From: Druceiella hillmani
Taxonomy: Eukaryota; Arthropoda; Insecta; Lepidoptera; Hepialidae
Reading direction: 5' to 3'
Assembly: GCA_039881145.1 (NCBI GenBank)
Contig: JAYKKI010000060.1
Span: 11,122,501-11,186,500, forward strand
Length of the DNA stretch: 64,000 bases
Of this stretch, positions 1-10,774 are shown in pieces. The position numbers and the translations under genes are program-made. The notes beneath the pieces were generated by a model that saw only the letters and a program-made list of their open reading frames with translations, did no database searches and had not been told where the DNA came from. The first letter of the stretch is position 1, and every line of letters starts with the position of its first letter.

Positions 1-644
1 AAAATAAACAATTTAAAATATAAAATAATCTTTAGGGAAATAGCAACAAATGTGCATTAGAAATTATACTTACATTATTTCGGCAACAGCTTTGTTCCAT
101 AACAGTCATAAACTCGATCATAAATTTAACCATCACGAAGAGGAATGTAATATTAGGAAAGTTCCACAATCCTATAATTTACTTATTAAATGGATGTACC
201 CATATTTTTGGAGCTACTGTTGTTTGGTTATGGGGGTATGGACAAGTTTACATGCCAGAAATGATAATTTTATTATAAAAGTTTAGATGGAATACAGTTT
301 TCTGTATCGACATTCTAAAAACTAAAAATTATGTTTTTTCAGTCTTCGTTATAGGTTTATAACGACAAATTTAAGAGTAAGGAGTATTTACATATTATTT
401 TTGTATAATCGGTATGTATATATTTATGTAAACACGGTGAGTGTGGTCCTATATCAATATGTGATCAACCATAAGAATTTTGAAATTACTGAGCCAAAAA
501 TGTTAAATCAATTCAGATCGTATTTTTCCATAGAAGAAAACGTTTTTTTTCTTTATATTCCATTAAAAAATTTAGTTCATTGTTTATCTTCAAAATGATT
601 GTTTTCATTTACAAATGTTTCAGAAATGTGTGTATGGATATATA

Positions 645-659
645 CATACACACACACAC

Positions 660-750
<91 letters not shown>

Positions 751-752
751 TG
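645..752. repeat. (CA)n/(TA)n microsatellite
   Basis: A short CA run is followed by about 90 bp of nearly pure TA. It is present in copy 2 at 12239-12346 with a different length. Open frames through it, such as runs of Tyr-Ile, are artefacts. Confidence 0.97.
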
Positions 753-859
753 TGATCTTATATATGGCTAAATGTTACGTGTCTGTTTTTTATGTTGAAA
801 TAGAAAAGTTTTATTGTAGGACCTTGCAGTATCAAATAAGTAAAGTTTCAACTTAACAG

Positions 860-951
860 CGTGGGTAGCGGTGATGAGCAAAGCCCGATGGGCATGATGT
901 GGGAACAGGAAGCTGTATCTATGGCCGCAATGTACAAGCAGTTTGAGCGCG
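860..951 (+). CDS. Candidate internal exon A, unrecognised protein (copy 1)
   Basis: This is a GC-richer 92-nt segment in very AT-rich DNA. An acceptor-like 'aacttaacag' precedes it and a donor-like 'gtaata' follows. One leading base is followed by 30 codons reading VGSGDEQSPMGMMWEQ... and ending ...MYKQFER, then one base of a split codon. The same frame joins candidate exon B (1673-1698) without a shift, the split codon becoming Gly. I do not recognise the protein family. The residues are polar and Met-rich with no membrane segment. Identity with copy 2 is complete, but the whole region is ~99% identical, so this is weak evidence of selection. The acceptor has a poor pyrimidine tract. It could be a chance open segment. 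Confidence 0.35.
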
Positions 952-1672
952 GTAATACGTCAGCAATATTTAACATGTTAGTTAATTCCGAAATTATATT
1001 CTTTACTACGAAAAGACCACTTTCAGTAAAAAAAATGCAAATCTGGTTTAAATTTTTTTGTTGTTGAAATATCGATATAGTTTACAGTCAAGTTCAAATA
1101 TTTTAGACCAAGCCTATCTTAAAACCTCTATTACATAGAAAACTTCAGTTCATCTTCACTTTTTCTCATGATGTTTAATTAACAAATACTAAAGAAAACT
1201 GAATGTCAAATATTAAGAAAAGTTTGAGAATTAATCCCAGGTATTTTTTTAAAAATTAACAAAGCTTTTAGATCTACAAAAGGCATGCGAGATAATTTAT
1301 TTTAATAGCCAAATAGCATTAATATTCGTAAATATTTTTAAAGAAACACTTTTTAACCTTAAATTGTTATATATACGTAAATATATACTCAACACAAATA
1401 ATAAAAGTTATATATATATACTTGACAGGTTTATCTAATACTAATCTTAAGGAGTATATGAGACGTGTGTCGTATGAGTATTATTTTCATTACCATAACC
1501 GATTGGTAACATCGTGTTGAGAAGAATATTAGGAGATCTAAAAGCAAAAAAAACTATGAGCTTGAAACATATCTCATCGTATTTTATTAAATTAATTATA
1601 ATAAAACATACCACTAATATCAGTATATTTCCAATTTAATTTACTATTTGGGCGAATTGCTCTCTTGCATAG

Positions 1673-1698
1673 GCGGTATTGGCGAGTGTTCCACCACA
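1673..1698 (+). CDS. Candidate 26-nt micro-exon B (copy 1)
   Basis: The segment is preceded by a pyrimidine-rich acceptor 'gctctcttgcatag' and followed by a perfect insect-type donor 'gtaagt'. Its 26 nt complete the split codon left by candidate exon A and then encode GIGECSTT, ending at a codon boundary. Local base composition is clearly less AT-rich than the flanks. An alternative is a longer exon that begins at the AG just before 1621 and reads through in the same final frame (...LGELLSCIGGIGECSTT). No known family is recognised. Confidence 0.33.
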
Positions 1699-2536
1699 GT
1701 AAGTTATTTTGTTTTTAATGTTAATGATAGTTTTCTTAACACCAAATTTGACACATATTCTAACAAAGCCACAAATACAAATAAATCCCGTTTTGAGATA
1801 AGTAAAAGGTATTTTACCCGACTTGCACCGATCACTTGAATTAAAGTAAAATTAAAATTTTTATCTTATAAATATTTTTCACCGTTTTCTGTAAAATATC
1901 AATAATGCAATATCAATAATAGAAAAAAATGCTCGAATAAGAATTAATTAATATATCAAAATCAGTTTTAAAATGGCTTTTTTATTTTAATCGAACCATT
2001 TTTCTCAGTTACAGTTTTTTTTTAAATAACTTTTCAAAGTTCAATCAAAATGATCCACATGCTTAGAGACTGACAATTACATTGGCAGTTCTACAGGATG
2101 AATATTAATTAAAGTCCTTAAAATTTATTTAAATTCACTATTGTAAGTAAAAACAAAAACTTTCAAAACTTGGAAAAACTTTCGTCTTCATAATACCAGT
2201 GCCGACAATACATAAAAAAACATAGTCTAATTTTCTAGTTTGATATATATAAATGTTGGTTTTTGAATAAATCGCTTTTATTCCGCTAACATATTAAATG
2301 CTGTGAAAATTTAAATATAATTATATAATTATTAATTTGAGTAGTACATTTTTTATATTAGATTATCACAACAAAACGTAACCTTTTCCTTTCTTATTAA
2401 ATTTACGTATCACTTTCAACAAGTTCAATATTAAAAAAGGCAATTCATTTAGTACAAGAGCTAACAGAACATATTAGATTTAATATAAATATGAGCTTTA
2501 ACGCTTTCGTTCAAACCTTTCCCCAAAAGGTAACAT

Positions 2537-2592
2537 TATATGAAAATCCTGGTTCACACAAACTTATTTGTGTGAGCCAGGATTTTCATATA
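2537..2592. repeat. 26-bp inverted repeat hairpin, 4-nt loop (copy 1)
   Basis: The arms at 2537-2562 and 2567-2592 are complementary except for one position, which would be a G-U pair in RNA. The loop is CTTA. It sits directly beside the CA/TA array at 2614-2719 and is absent from the old third copy. It could be a fold-back end of a small element, a template-switch product, or a transcript hairpin. The loop is short for a typical microRNA precursor. Confidence 0.9.
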
Positions 2593-2604
2593 AATATATA
2601 TTAT

Positions 2605-2613
<9 letters not shown>

Positions 2614-2648
<35 letters not shown>

Positions 2649-2719
2649 AATATATATATATATATGTATAAATATATATATATATATATAAATTTATATA
2701 TATATATATATATATATAT
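2614..2719. repeat. (AC)n(TA)n microsatellite
   Basis: An AC run is followed by TA with scattered TAAA interruptions. The GC-richer sequence from 2720 to 2960 follows it. The copy-2 counterpart at 14197-14416 is about twice as long. Confidence 0.96.
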
Positions 2720-2960
2720 TTGTGTGGCTCTCATATCACAGTTTTCGTCAAATTTCCGTTTCCCGTCTCTCCCTCAACACACATCGAACTTACGATCTCT
2801 GAGCAAAAGTAGTAGCTAATTTCTTCTGGCCTGGTTTCCATGGCAAGGCAACGTATCTTATCAGAGGACATTCGGGAGGCATAACCAAAATCAATTCAGC
2901 TTGACTAATCGAGCATGACGTAAACGGACGCTATTTGAGGTTTACGAAAATGGTTTGTTT
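2720..2960. other. GC-richer unique block, no gene recognised (copy 1)
   Basis: This block is clearly less AT-rich than its surroundings and is bounded on the left by the TA array. It includes pyrimidine-rich stretches ('cccgtctctccctc') and the motif 'cctggtttccatggcaagg'. No open frame or known motif is supported. It is missing from the old third copy and present in copy 2 at 14417-14660, so it may be part of an inserted element. Confidence 0.5.
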
Positions 2961-3015
2961 TAGATTTTTATGTATTTAAATAAATATGCTACTACTTAAA
3001 TTAAAAAAAACAAAC

Positions 3016-3213
3016 AAGTGTGCTTTAGACCACACGACTGAAGTAAAACTTCAAATTCACAAAATATGAACTTTAAAATGAATAAACAATTTTATTCACT
3101 TTAAACGTAGAATATTTAATGTATTGAACAAAATAATAATTTATAAAATTGTTCAAGAACGAAACGAAATTACAAAATAAAAAAAATCATCGTTCGCGTA
3201 ACGATAGTAAGCT

Positions 3214-3272
<59 letters not shown>

Positions 3273-3519
3273 GTATATACATATATATCTATATATATAT
3301 ATATATATATATATATTTCATGCACTGGCTATGAGAGGAAGAGAGAAAGAAAATGTGTGCTCTCCTCTCTCTCTTTCTGTCTTCAATAACTTTTATCTCT
3401 CCCTCAACTTCTGTTCGTCTCGCCCGATCACACTTTTCGTAACGCTCTCGTCACGCATTCACCAGCTTACTCTCCAAGTCAAGCGTGCTTAAAGAAGTTT
3501 TACTTCAAAAAACTTTCTG
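3016..3519. mobile_element. MITE-like insertion with inverted 13-bp motif (copy 1)
   Basis: Comparison with the old third copy shows that this interval is missing there: 22955 joins the sequence equivalent to 3012 to that equivalent to 3520. Near each end is a 13-bp motif in inverted orientation, GAAGTAAAACTTC at 3040-3052 and its complement at 3494-3506. Between them are a TA array (3216-3316) and a GC-richer arm (3317-3490) with CT-rich runs. No coding capacity is seen. Size, inverted ends and presence/absence suggest a non-autonomous DNA element. Target-site duplications are not evident, so a deletion in copy 3 remains possible. Confidence 0.45.
3216..3316. repeat. (TA)n microsatellite
   Basis: About 100 bp of TA with a short TTTATGTATATACA interruption. 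It lies inside the MITE-like segment. Confidence 0.96.
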
Positions 3520-3842
3520 TGGGTCTGTTTCTTCTGTGTATATTATAATGTACATATGAATGAATTTTTCAGGAAATTTTCAAATGCAAAACCAGAAATA
3601 TTGAAAATGATTGTGTTTACATGTTTAATGAAATAATCTTAAGTAGTCTGTAGTAGAAAATGTTTATTTATTCACGTTTTCATGAAGCGTAAAGGCTAAA
3701 ATATGTTAGGAAAGTTAATTACATTGCATACATAGCGAAAAATGTTACCATGTAACCAATCACAGATTATAGATCACGACATTACGTATAGGATATTGCA
3801 CGAAATCGCAAACAATCCAAACCCTTGTAATTTTATTCTCAG

Positions 3843-3881
3843 GAATACGAGACAAACCAAAAGAGGTCAAAATTGACAAAA
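3843..3881 (+). CDS. Candidate 39-nt exon C (copy 1)
   Basis: An acceptor 'ttttattctcag' is followed by 13 codons (EYETNQKRSKLTK) and a donor-like 'gtaatc'. The phase matches the codon boundary left by candidate exon B. In the old third copy (23273-23311) the 39 nt differ at only two sites, one silent and one Asn to Ser, while flanking sequence has changed more. The donor there is lost. This is suggestive, not conclusive. A competing open frame (GIRDKPKEVKIDKS...) covers the same DNA but has a stop in copy 3. Confidence 0.25.
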
Positions 3882-4944
3882 GTAATCTAATCTATTCTGA
3901 CAGATACCCCACATTTTCTCAAAGAATGTTATTAACATTCCTTTTTATTGAGCTATTACAGAGATTAATATTGTGAACGTGAGACGAATCTAGGTTAAAA
4001 TTTAAATGACGGTCACCTCAGATGTTATTATGAAAAAGTTCGATTGCTACGCAATAATTGCCCTCAAATCTGGATACATGATATCGCCTGGATACCATTA
4101 ATACACAGTGTAAAATACCTAGCTCGATACTCGTAGACTTTGCTACAAGTCTTTCACAACTAGAGAAAGCCAAAAACAGTTTTTGGTCTTTCAACCGCTT
4201 AACAACCGGGAATGTTGCACACGATATTACCCGTTGTTACATAGGTAATATATTAATTTAATCTCATGCTTTGCGGTAAGTTAGAATTGCACGAAGAAGA
4301 ACATATCTTTATATAGTATTTTTATATCTTTCTCCTTAGCATATGAACTTCAGTATTTATACATAATTAAACTAGGATTTTTTTACTTACATTCATGATG
4401 TTATAATTTCTTATTTTAGTTTATTTTTGCTGTAAATTCATTACGTGTTTAACACATATGTAAATTTCCTAGTGTTATCTTTTTCTGACCCAATTATTTT
4501 GTATAGTGTTTTAACTCCTTTTTTGAAGATCAATGTATAATAAACCTGTTTATAGTTTTCCATAGAAAAACAATATACGTTAAAAATGTCATTCAAAACC
4601 GCATATCCAACTATAAACAAGAAGTAATATGACTCCAGTTAGCCATAAAAAGGCCCCGCAATAACCCAATATTTCAGTCACGCGGCTCGGTCCGGAAATT
4701 AGATATTGTCGCGACCCTTTTAACAGAAGCAAATGTTCTTATTGTGGTGGAAAAATTTTACTTGACGTCCTGTCTGATGAAAATTATCAGCATCCCATTG
4801 CAATGAGAGGCCAAGAAAGTAACGTGACGCATGTGGGTCGAGTTCTTAGGGTTTTATCGCATTTTGTTACCATAATGGTTGTAGTTACTTTATAGTAATC
4901 AAGTCAAATATGATTATTGTGAATAATTTTTTGTTCAGAAGTAT

Positions 4945-5712
4945 CGCGTTTTAAATTAACAAAAAATAATTTAAATCAAAAAAATATATATCTGCTAATT
5001 AATGTTTTTCTTAAGATACCATGTTATTTGAAATTATGTTAACTTAATTTCTTAGGGTTGAGTGAATGTATTTAAATGAACTGAACGTTAATAATAGATT
5101 ATTTTCTTATTTACTTCTCCCGACTTAACTGATCCCGGAAAAAAATACTATCGAGGCAGGGAGAACGAGGAGTAACAGGGCGGGTGGTGATGCACATGCC
5201 CACGTTTACACGCGCGTAAGCGCGCATGTGCACGAGCGCGTGTACGTGTGTACTCTGTTATGACTCATCACGACAGATCTGAATTATTTAAATAAAATAA
5301 CTGTACTTAGATTTTAAACGAAATATATTATGCGCCATATATTTTTTTAAAATGAAAATTCATTTCATCTTCAGAACAATGAAGATTTATATTAAGTTCA
5401 AAAACACATGGCAAAGGCAGATCTTCGTTAGGTTGTAAAATATATGTACGTACATACATTTACTTACGAATTTGTCATGAGAAAAAATATAAATCAAAAT
5501 AATTTGTTCCGCCATTGTTATCTTACGCGACCTTCTATTGAAATGGCGCTGGAATTTATCAAAATTTCAGTACAAAGGATGCAATATAATATTTGTCTAC
5601 TGTCGATAAAAATTCTACGTTACTAAAAAAATATCATTGGAATATTTTATTTTCTTGTACGTTTTGGCTTCATTACAAGTCTTTTCATGCATGCTCATTC
5701 TTTTCCAACTGA
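4945..5712. other. Copy-1-specific segment (~770 bp)
   Basis: Copy 2 runs directly from sequence equivalent to ~4944 to that equivalent to ~5713 (around 16825-16840). The segment contains a sharply GC-rich stretch at 5160-5265 with alternating CG/CA dinucleotides ('acacgcgcgtaagcgcgcatgtgcac'-like, in pieces). No clear terminal repeats or target-site duplication are visible. It may be an insertion in copy 1 or a deletion in copy 2. Confidence 0.75.
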
Positions 5713-6552
5713 GATTCAGACCCCTCGCAATTTTTGAAGTAAAGGTTTAAACTTTGATAAACCATTAAAATTAATACGACACGAAATTATATTTTCCAAT
5801 TTTTTTTCACGGTTTATTTAAATTCACTTTTCAGTTTATTTGTAAATTTTAAGCAGATTTAAACACACTTGTTTAAAAATGCTTTTCAGCGAAATGAACT
5901 TTAGACGTATTTTGAAAGTAAAAATGATATCGAGACTTGCACTTTCGTATCTACTTTGTTTCATAGAAATATACAGGGGAGAAGTGGTTATGTTACACGA
6001 AAATATGTTAAAATAGAAGAAGGTTAAACAATAAACTGACTGCGATAATTCATAAACTGTGACAAATTTACTTCATGTAATCACAAATTTATATCAGAAA
6101 ATGCCTGCAGGGGAACTTTGAACTAAAGAGTTATTTTCTGTATTAACAAGGTAATAATATTTAATTTTATTAATATCTGAAAACCTTTATGTTTTCATTT
6201 TTTTATATCTTCGTAAGATTTTACTTTGTCAGATGAGCGTATATTTCAGGACTTTTTAGAATTTTCTTCTGCGTACATTGTTCAAATGGAATCAAAATTT
6301 AACAATATTCTTATTCCTTAACTTTAATTTTAAGTTTCATTACACACTACAGAATTTTCTTTTCCGTTTATGTAACGCAAAGATAAAACAAATAGGTTAA
6401 TCTATATACATTTCAAAATAAAAAAGGTGAACTATGATAACATTAAATAAACCAAGTACATACGCAAGCATACATACATTGAGATGCAAATTTACATGCA
6501 GATACGGAGAAGAAAATGCAGCAGACATAGAGATAGACGAACGTAGACACAA

Positions 6553-6745
6553 GTGCATCTACCTACGCTTAGTAAGTATGCGCGCGTAGCATGCACACAC
6601 GCTCGCATGTTTACGCACGCATGTGCATGCGAACCCACATGCATAGATACAGCACACACATGTAGGCACGCACGCATACGTACACGCACACAAAATCTCA
6701 CGTATGTACGTACGAACGCCCGCACGCACGCATGCGCACCTATTA
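6553..6745. repeat. Alternating purine-pyrimidine (CA/CG/CATG-rich) tract (copy 1)
   Basis: The tract is a dense series of GCATGC, ACGCACGC and CACACA motifs in otherwise AT-rich DNA, a composition compatible with left-handed Z-DNA. Both strands are open by composition alone (Thr/His/Ala/Arg or Val/Cys/Met/Arg runs), so the open frames are not evidence of genes. The counterpart in copy 2 (17690-17860) has diverged noticeably. Confidence 0.85.
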
Positions 6746-9700
6746 TTAATTTTATTTTGAAACTTAAATGATTAAATAAAAAGTTCTAAATTATACGATG
6801 TTCTTACGATAGTAAATGGATGATATCCAATAACCAAGGAAACTAATTCTCCGTATTACATTTATACTGTTAGTTATTAGTTAATGCATTTGTTTGTTTT
6901 AACTAATTACAAAAAATGTGTAATTCTTGATTAATATAATATACATAGGTGATCGTACAAAGACTAAGTACAGTAATGCACAAGGGATAGAAAAGTAACG
7001 TTTTCATTTAACATAATTCCGCCATAACTGATAAACTTGGAATGAGATGTGAAAAAGAGACTCTCACTCGAGAGCAATGACAATGAAACAAATGACTCGA
7101 TTCTCAAAGGGCCAAAATATTTTGCTTTTTATATTTGCACTTTTCTTTAATATACGCTTCGGAAAATGTAATTACTTATATCTTTTATTAGACTTAATTA
7201 AAAATATTGTGGTTTTTGTTTATACCAATTAATTTCCATTTTACCTTTTACGTAATTACCGCTGTCACAGACATTAAAGCAATTACACTCGTACTTTTGG
7301 ATAATCGTATTAATACCAATAAATTAAAGAGTATTTTCGAGACTTAGAAAGAATATAACGAAAATAATATTTAATAGACATTTATTTTATTTTTCTCCCA
7401 AATTTTATACACACTTTATAAATTTAAACTGGCTGCATTCTTTTTGCCTCTATAAGGAAATATTATGTACATTTTCTTTTCACTTTTCTTTCGTAAAATA
7501 TTTGAATCCCTTGAGGAAAGTTATCAAAGGATAAGTAGTAAAAGTAAAAGCGTAATTACAGGTGAGGCGGAATCAAGTCTGCTTACCATTTCCGCCAGGC
7601 CTTTATGAGAGGTTCGTGCTCATGTTTATGACGATTATGAAAAAATACCGTCTTTAATAAAAGGGAGAGAATATTGACTAATTCAGTCCTTAAATGTTTT
7701 ATATTTTATCATCGTAGGGTTGAAGTTAATTTATATAAGAAGAGATACCATGTTGTGGGCGAGTCGAGTCGGATTAATTATACTTATCTGTTATCAAATA
7801 TTCATTGAAAATAATTTTCTCGTTTTTTTTTCTAAATGATTGTATATTTTGCTTAACACAAAACAAAACGTCTGTGGCGCAGGCCAACACTATTAATAAC
7901 ACTGTATAATTACATCCGCAAAGAAGCATCCTAATCTTCCAAAGAATCTTTAATTTTTATAGAAAGGTTTTCATTAGTGTCAAAATAAGGTTATTTTTTC
8001 ACATCGACGACCTTTGGACGAAGTTGCATTAATTTAGTAGGGAGTAATTTATGTCAGTTAAGTTTTGATATATTTTGACTTTCCGCTATATTTAAAACTA
8101 AAATATTCCTTTCGTTCGTTATAGTTTCCCAAATAATGAAGTTAAAAGTACATTTATTACTGGAACTAAGTAGTAAAGATGAGGTTTATACTGCATAGTT
8201 CAAAGTATTCATATTGTCTTTTCGTTTTAGAATAAAGTGGTACCTACTGAAAAAAATATGTAGCCTTCATAGGACAATTTTCAGAGTTTGGTACCATAAA
8301 AAGAAAAAAATCATCCGTATAAGACCACTCACATATACATCCCTCTATCACAGCCTTTTTTCTCAGGAAGTACCTAAAATATATTTATATAAACATTTTG
8401 TGGAGGTTATGGGCACAAATCAAGTGCTCGGAAAAATAATATTTGGGAATTCATGCTCTGAAAGTTTTATGATATATCCTATAAGTTTCATGATATTTCT
8501 ATTGACATGCGAGATATAGTAAGTATGATATCTTAAAAAAAATTATTTTCGTGACCGTCAGCCTTTGATTTCCTGACTCGCAGACATGGTATTTTACAAG
8601 ATTTTCCACACATAGTTAGAACTTGAAAACAAAGATTTTTTCGTTATCAGGTTTAAACTTTATTTGACTATATTACAAGTAAATGTTAAGTAATACGTTG
8701 TAAAAAACAAGATCGTACTCAGACTATTTTACAAATTATACCTAGTTATTTTTTTTGTTTATAGCTTTATATTTTTATCGCTTTACCGTTTTTTAGAGCA
8801 GAGAACAGCCGACGTAATAGGATAACTAGTATAAACAGTTGAGAAAAAATATTTTAGAATTGAATAGAAGTTTTGTATGCCGAAAGTTATTACTTATTTT
8901 GGTAATACATATTTCTCCCCAAAGGAACATCATATACCCATTATATACACAATTTCATATTAAATTTGACGTAATAAAAATGTAATAAATTAATTAAAAT
9001 TTACAATGATAATAAAATATACATATAAATGTGGCCTCTTAAAAAAAAGAAATAGTTAAACATAACCAAATCATAATTTTCTTGAATACTTCGTTATATA
9101 ATCTCTGTATATAAAGTTTAAATATTAAGCAATTATTAATATTATTCACTCTATTTGATTAATATCTAAGTCCCCATTATTTTTGCTGTGGTTGGATTAT
9201 TTGTTTTATTGTTTATTATTATCTAATATTAGGAAATAAAAGGTCAATCCTATATAACTTTTAGCAGAATAAGATCTTTGGATGATGTCATATGTAGCTT
9301 AGGCTGGTTAAAATTATTGAAAATCATACAAAATAATATGGCCTTAGAGGAATAAGCTTCATAAGTCTTTATGACCATTGTTATTCTCAAGTTTTCAGTG
9401 AACCATGGTTTTTCTCAAGTTTGCAGTCCTTTGACCCAGGAGAGTTATACTTTCGTTATCATCAGATCATCAGTTTTGTAGTTACAAAGATTGCCCGATA
9501 AGACTAGAATATTTCTACGAAGATCCAAAGTGTTTAGTGGCTATAATTTTATAGATTCATAGAGTGTTGTTATGGTTATCTTCAGATGCTCAAGTTTCTG
9601 GGTGTGAGAAGTACCTGACAAAACCAAACATTTGAAATGAACACGACATTACTACTACAGTGTTTTTTTTAAATCCTTTCTGGTTACCATTATGCTAGTT

Positions 9701-10382
9701 ATAATTAGATTTACAGATTTAAGAAAAATCTGCCCGATAAAACTAAACACATCAACTCAGACTTTAAGTTAATAGCTGTAATAGTGGCTAAGAGCCCTTC
9801 ACAAATTGAAAAAGATTCACCGATTTCCATCATATACCAGCTGTAAAATATCAGCTCCCATATTAAATAAAATCGCATTAAATTCGTTTCAGTCACATAT
9901 ATACAATCTCTTAGGTTAATGTATGTAATATTTCCTTTCAGTCTCGTATAAAAACATTTTAACATCACCATCTTTTAGATTTCAAAGTACGTCGAAACTT
10001 TTTTAACATCCTATGAAACTCGATGACTTTGTATATTTCCCAGATACAGTACTTAATGTCACACATTACAATATGCTCAAAATTGCGATTTAGAAAAAGA
10101 AAATTTAACGGTGTAAAACTAAAACTAACAAAACCAAGTAAGGACAATTTATTTCCTACTTTTTAGAGAAATATATTTAATTACAAAACCTACTGAAAAT
10201 ATCCTTTCTTCTAGTAAATATTTTCACATTTCTTCCACCATCTTCTTAATTTTTGAATCTTGGGTAATAACTCATGGTTTCAAAATACCCAGTCGAATCC
10301 TTGCTTTGTTCTCTATGTTTGTCGCTTTTGTCCGGCTAAACTAAGGTATCATATTGTTATTTATTTGGAAAATTTTATTTTA
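6746..10382. other. Non-genic part of copy 1
   Basis: AT-rich sequence shared with copy 2. The longest open frame, near 8214-8519, is broken by indels in copy 2 and is not supported as coding. Between 9480 and 10340 the short motif 'gcccgataaaact' recurs in degenerate form (9492, 9616, 9730, 10330), which hints at a very old tandem repeat of roughly 115-120 bp. No gene is seen. Confidence 0.6.
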
Positions 10383-10774
10383 ACCGACATTTTTAAATAG
10401 CTTTTTTCATCTCATCGTCATTCTGTTAGCAAGTGGTTTTAGCTTATGGTGAAATAATGAATTAACATCTACGATATTTTCTTTTACTAATTCAAAATAA
10501 AATTAGGCTAATTAAAATTAAACTAAAATTTTATTAATATCTTTGTTAACAGTTTTTTAAAAAATTACAATTACAAATAACTGTAAACGCTTAGTAGAAC
10601 GAATATTTATGGGAGAAATCTTTTAAGTGGATATATCTGTCTTGAAACATTACTAATTTCATTTCAACATCCAAATTCATCGCGTGGCGTAGGGACTTCA
10701 AAATAGAGTGTTAAAAGGAAAGAAAATAGTCATATCTGTAAGAAATTACTTCCAAAAAGGGGCATATCAAAAGC

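Larger units (their letters stand above)
1..10382 (+). repeat. Large tandem segmental duplication, copy 1
   Basis: Position 1 aligns with 11594, and the match runs to about 10382, which aligns with about 21480. Shared landmarks in the same order are candidate exons at 860 and 1673, a 26-bp hairpin at 2537, TA arrays at 661, 2631 and 3216, a CA/CG-rich alternating tract near 6553, and a conserved block at 9711-10150. The left edge is at or beyond the window start. Identity to copy 2 is about 99% over the first ~3.6 kb by eye and lower afterwards, with indels of up to ~770 bp. The unit contains no long open reading frame. Whether it is genic (introns with tiny exons) or intergenic is not settled. 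Confidence 0.93.

Noticed and set aside
50..286. 78-codon plus-strand open frame, repeated at 11643-11879
   Set aside because: It is conserved only because the two copies are ~99% identical throughout. There is no domain, and a better splice-like signal exists on the opposite strand.
580..856. Open frames through the (CA)n/(TA)n array (Tyr-Ile or Ile-Tyr runs), and equivalents at 2491-2819, 3149-3334, 11994-12450, 14083-14429 and 14769-15078
   Set aside because: They are composition artefacts of TA/CA microsatellites. Lengths change between copies 1 and 2.
2537..2592. microRNA precursor
   Set aside because: The stem is only 26 bp with a 4-nt loop and abuts a microsatellite. There is no further pairing outside the arms.
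6492..6771. Overlapping open frames on both strands in the CA/CG-rich tract, and counterparts at 17617-17881
   Set aside because: They are open on both strands because the tract is low-complexity. The sequence diverges between copies without preserving the peptides.
8214..8519. 101-codon open frame in copy 1
   Set aside because: The matching region of copy 2 has several indels that break the frame. No domain is recognised.
9711..10147. Adjacent minus-strand open frames conserved in copy 2 (20954-21402)
   Set aside because: Differences between the copies are mostly amino-acid-changing (seven in 86 codons of the first frame), so there is no sign of purifying selection. No domain is recognised.
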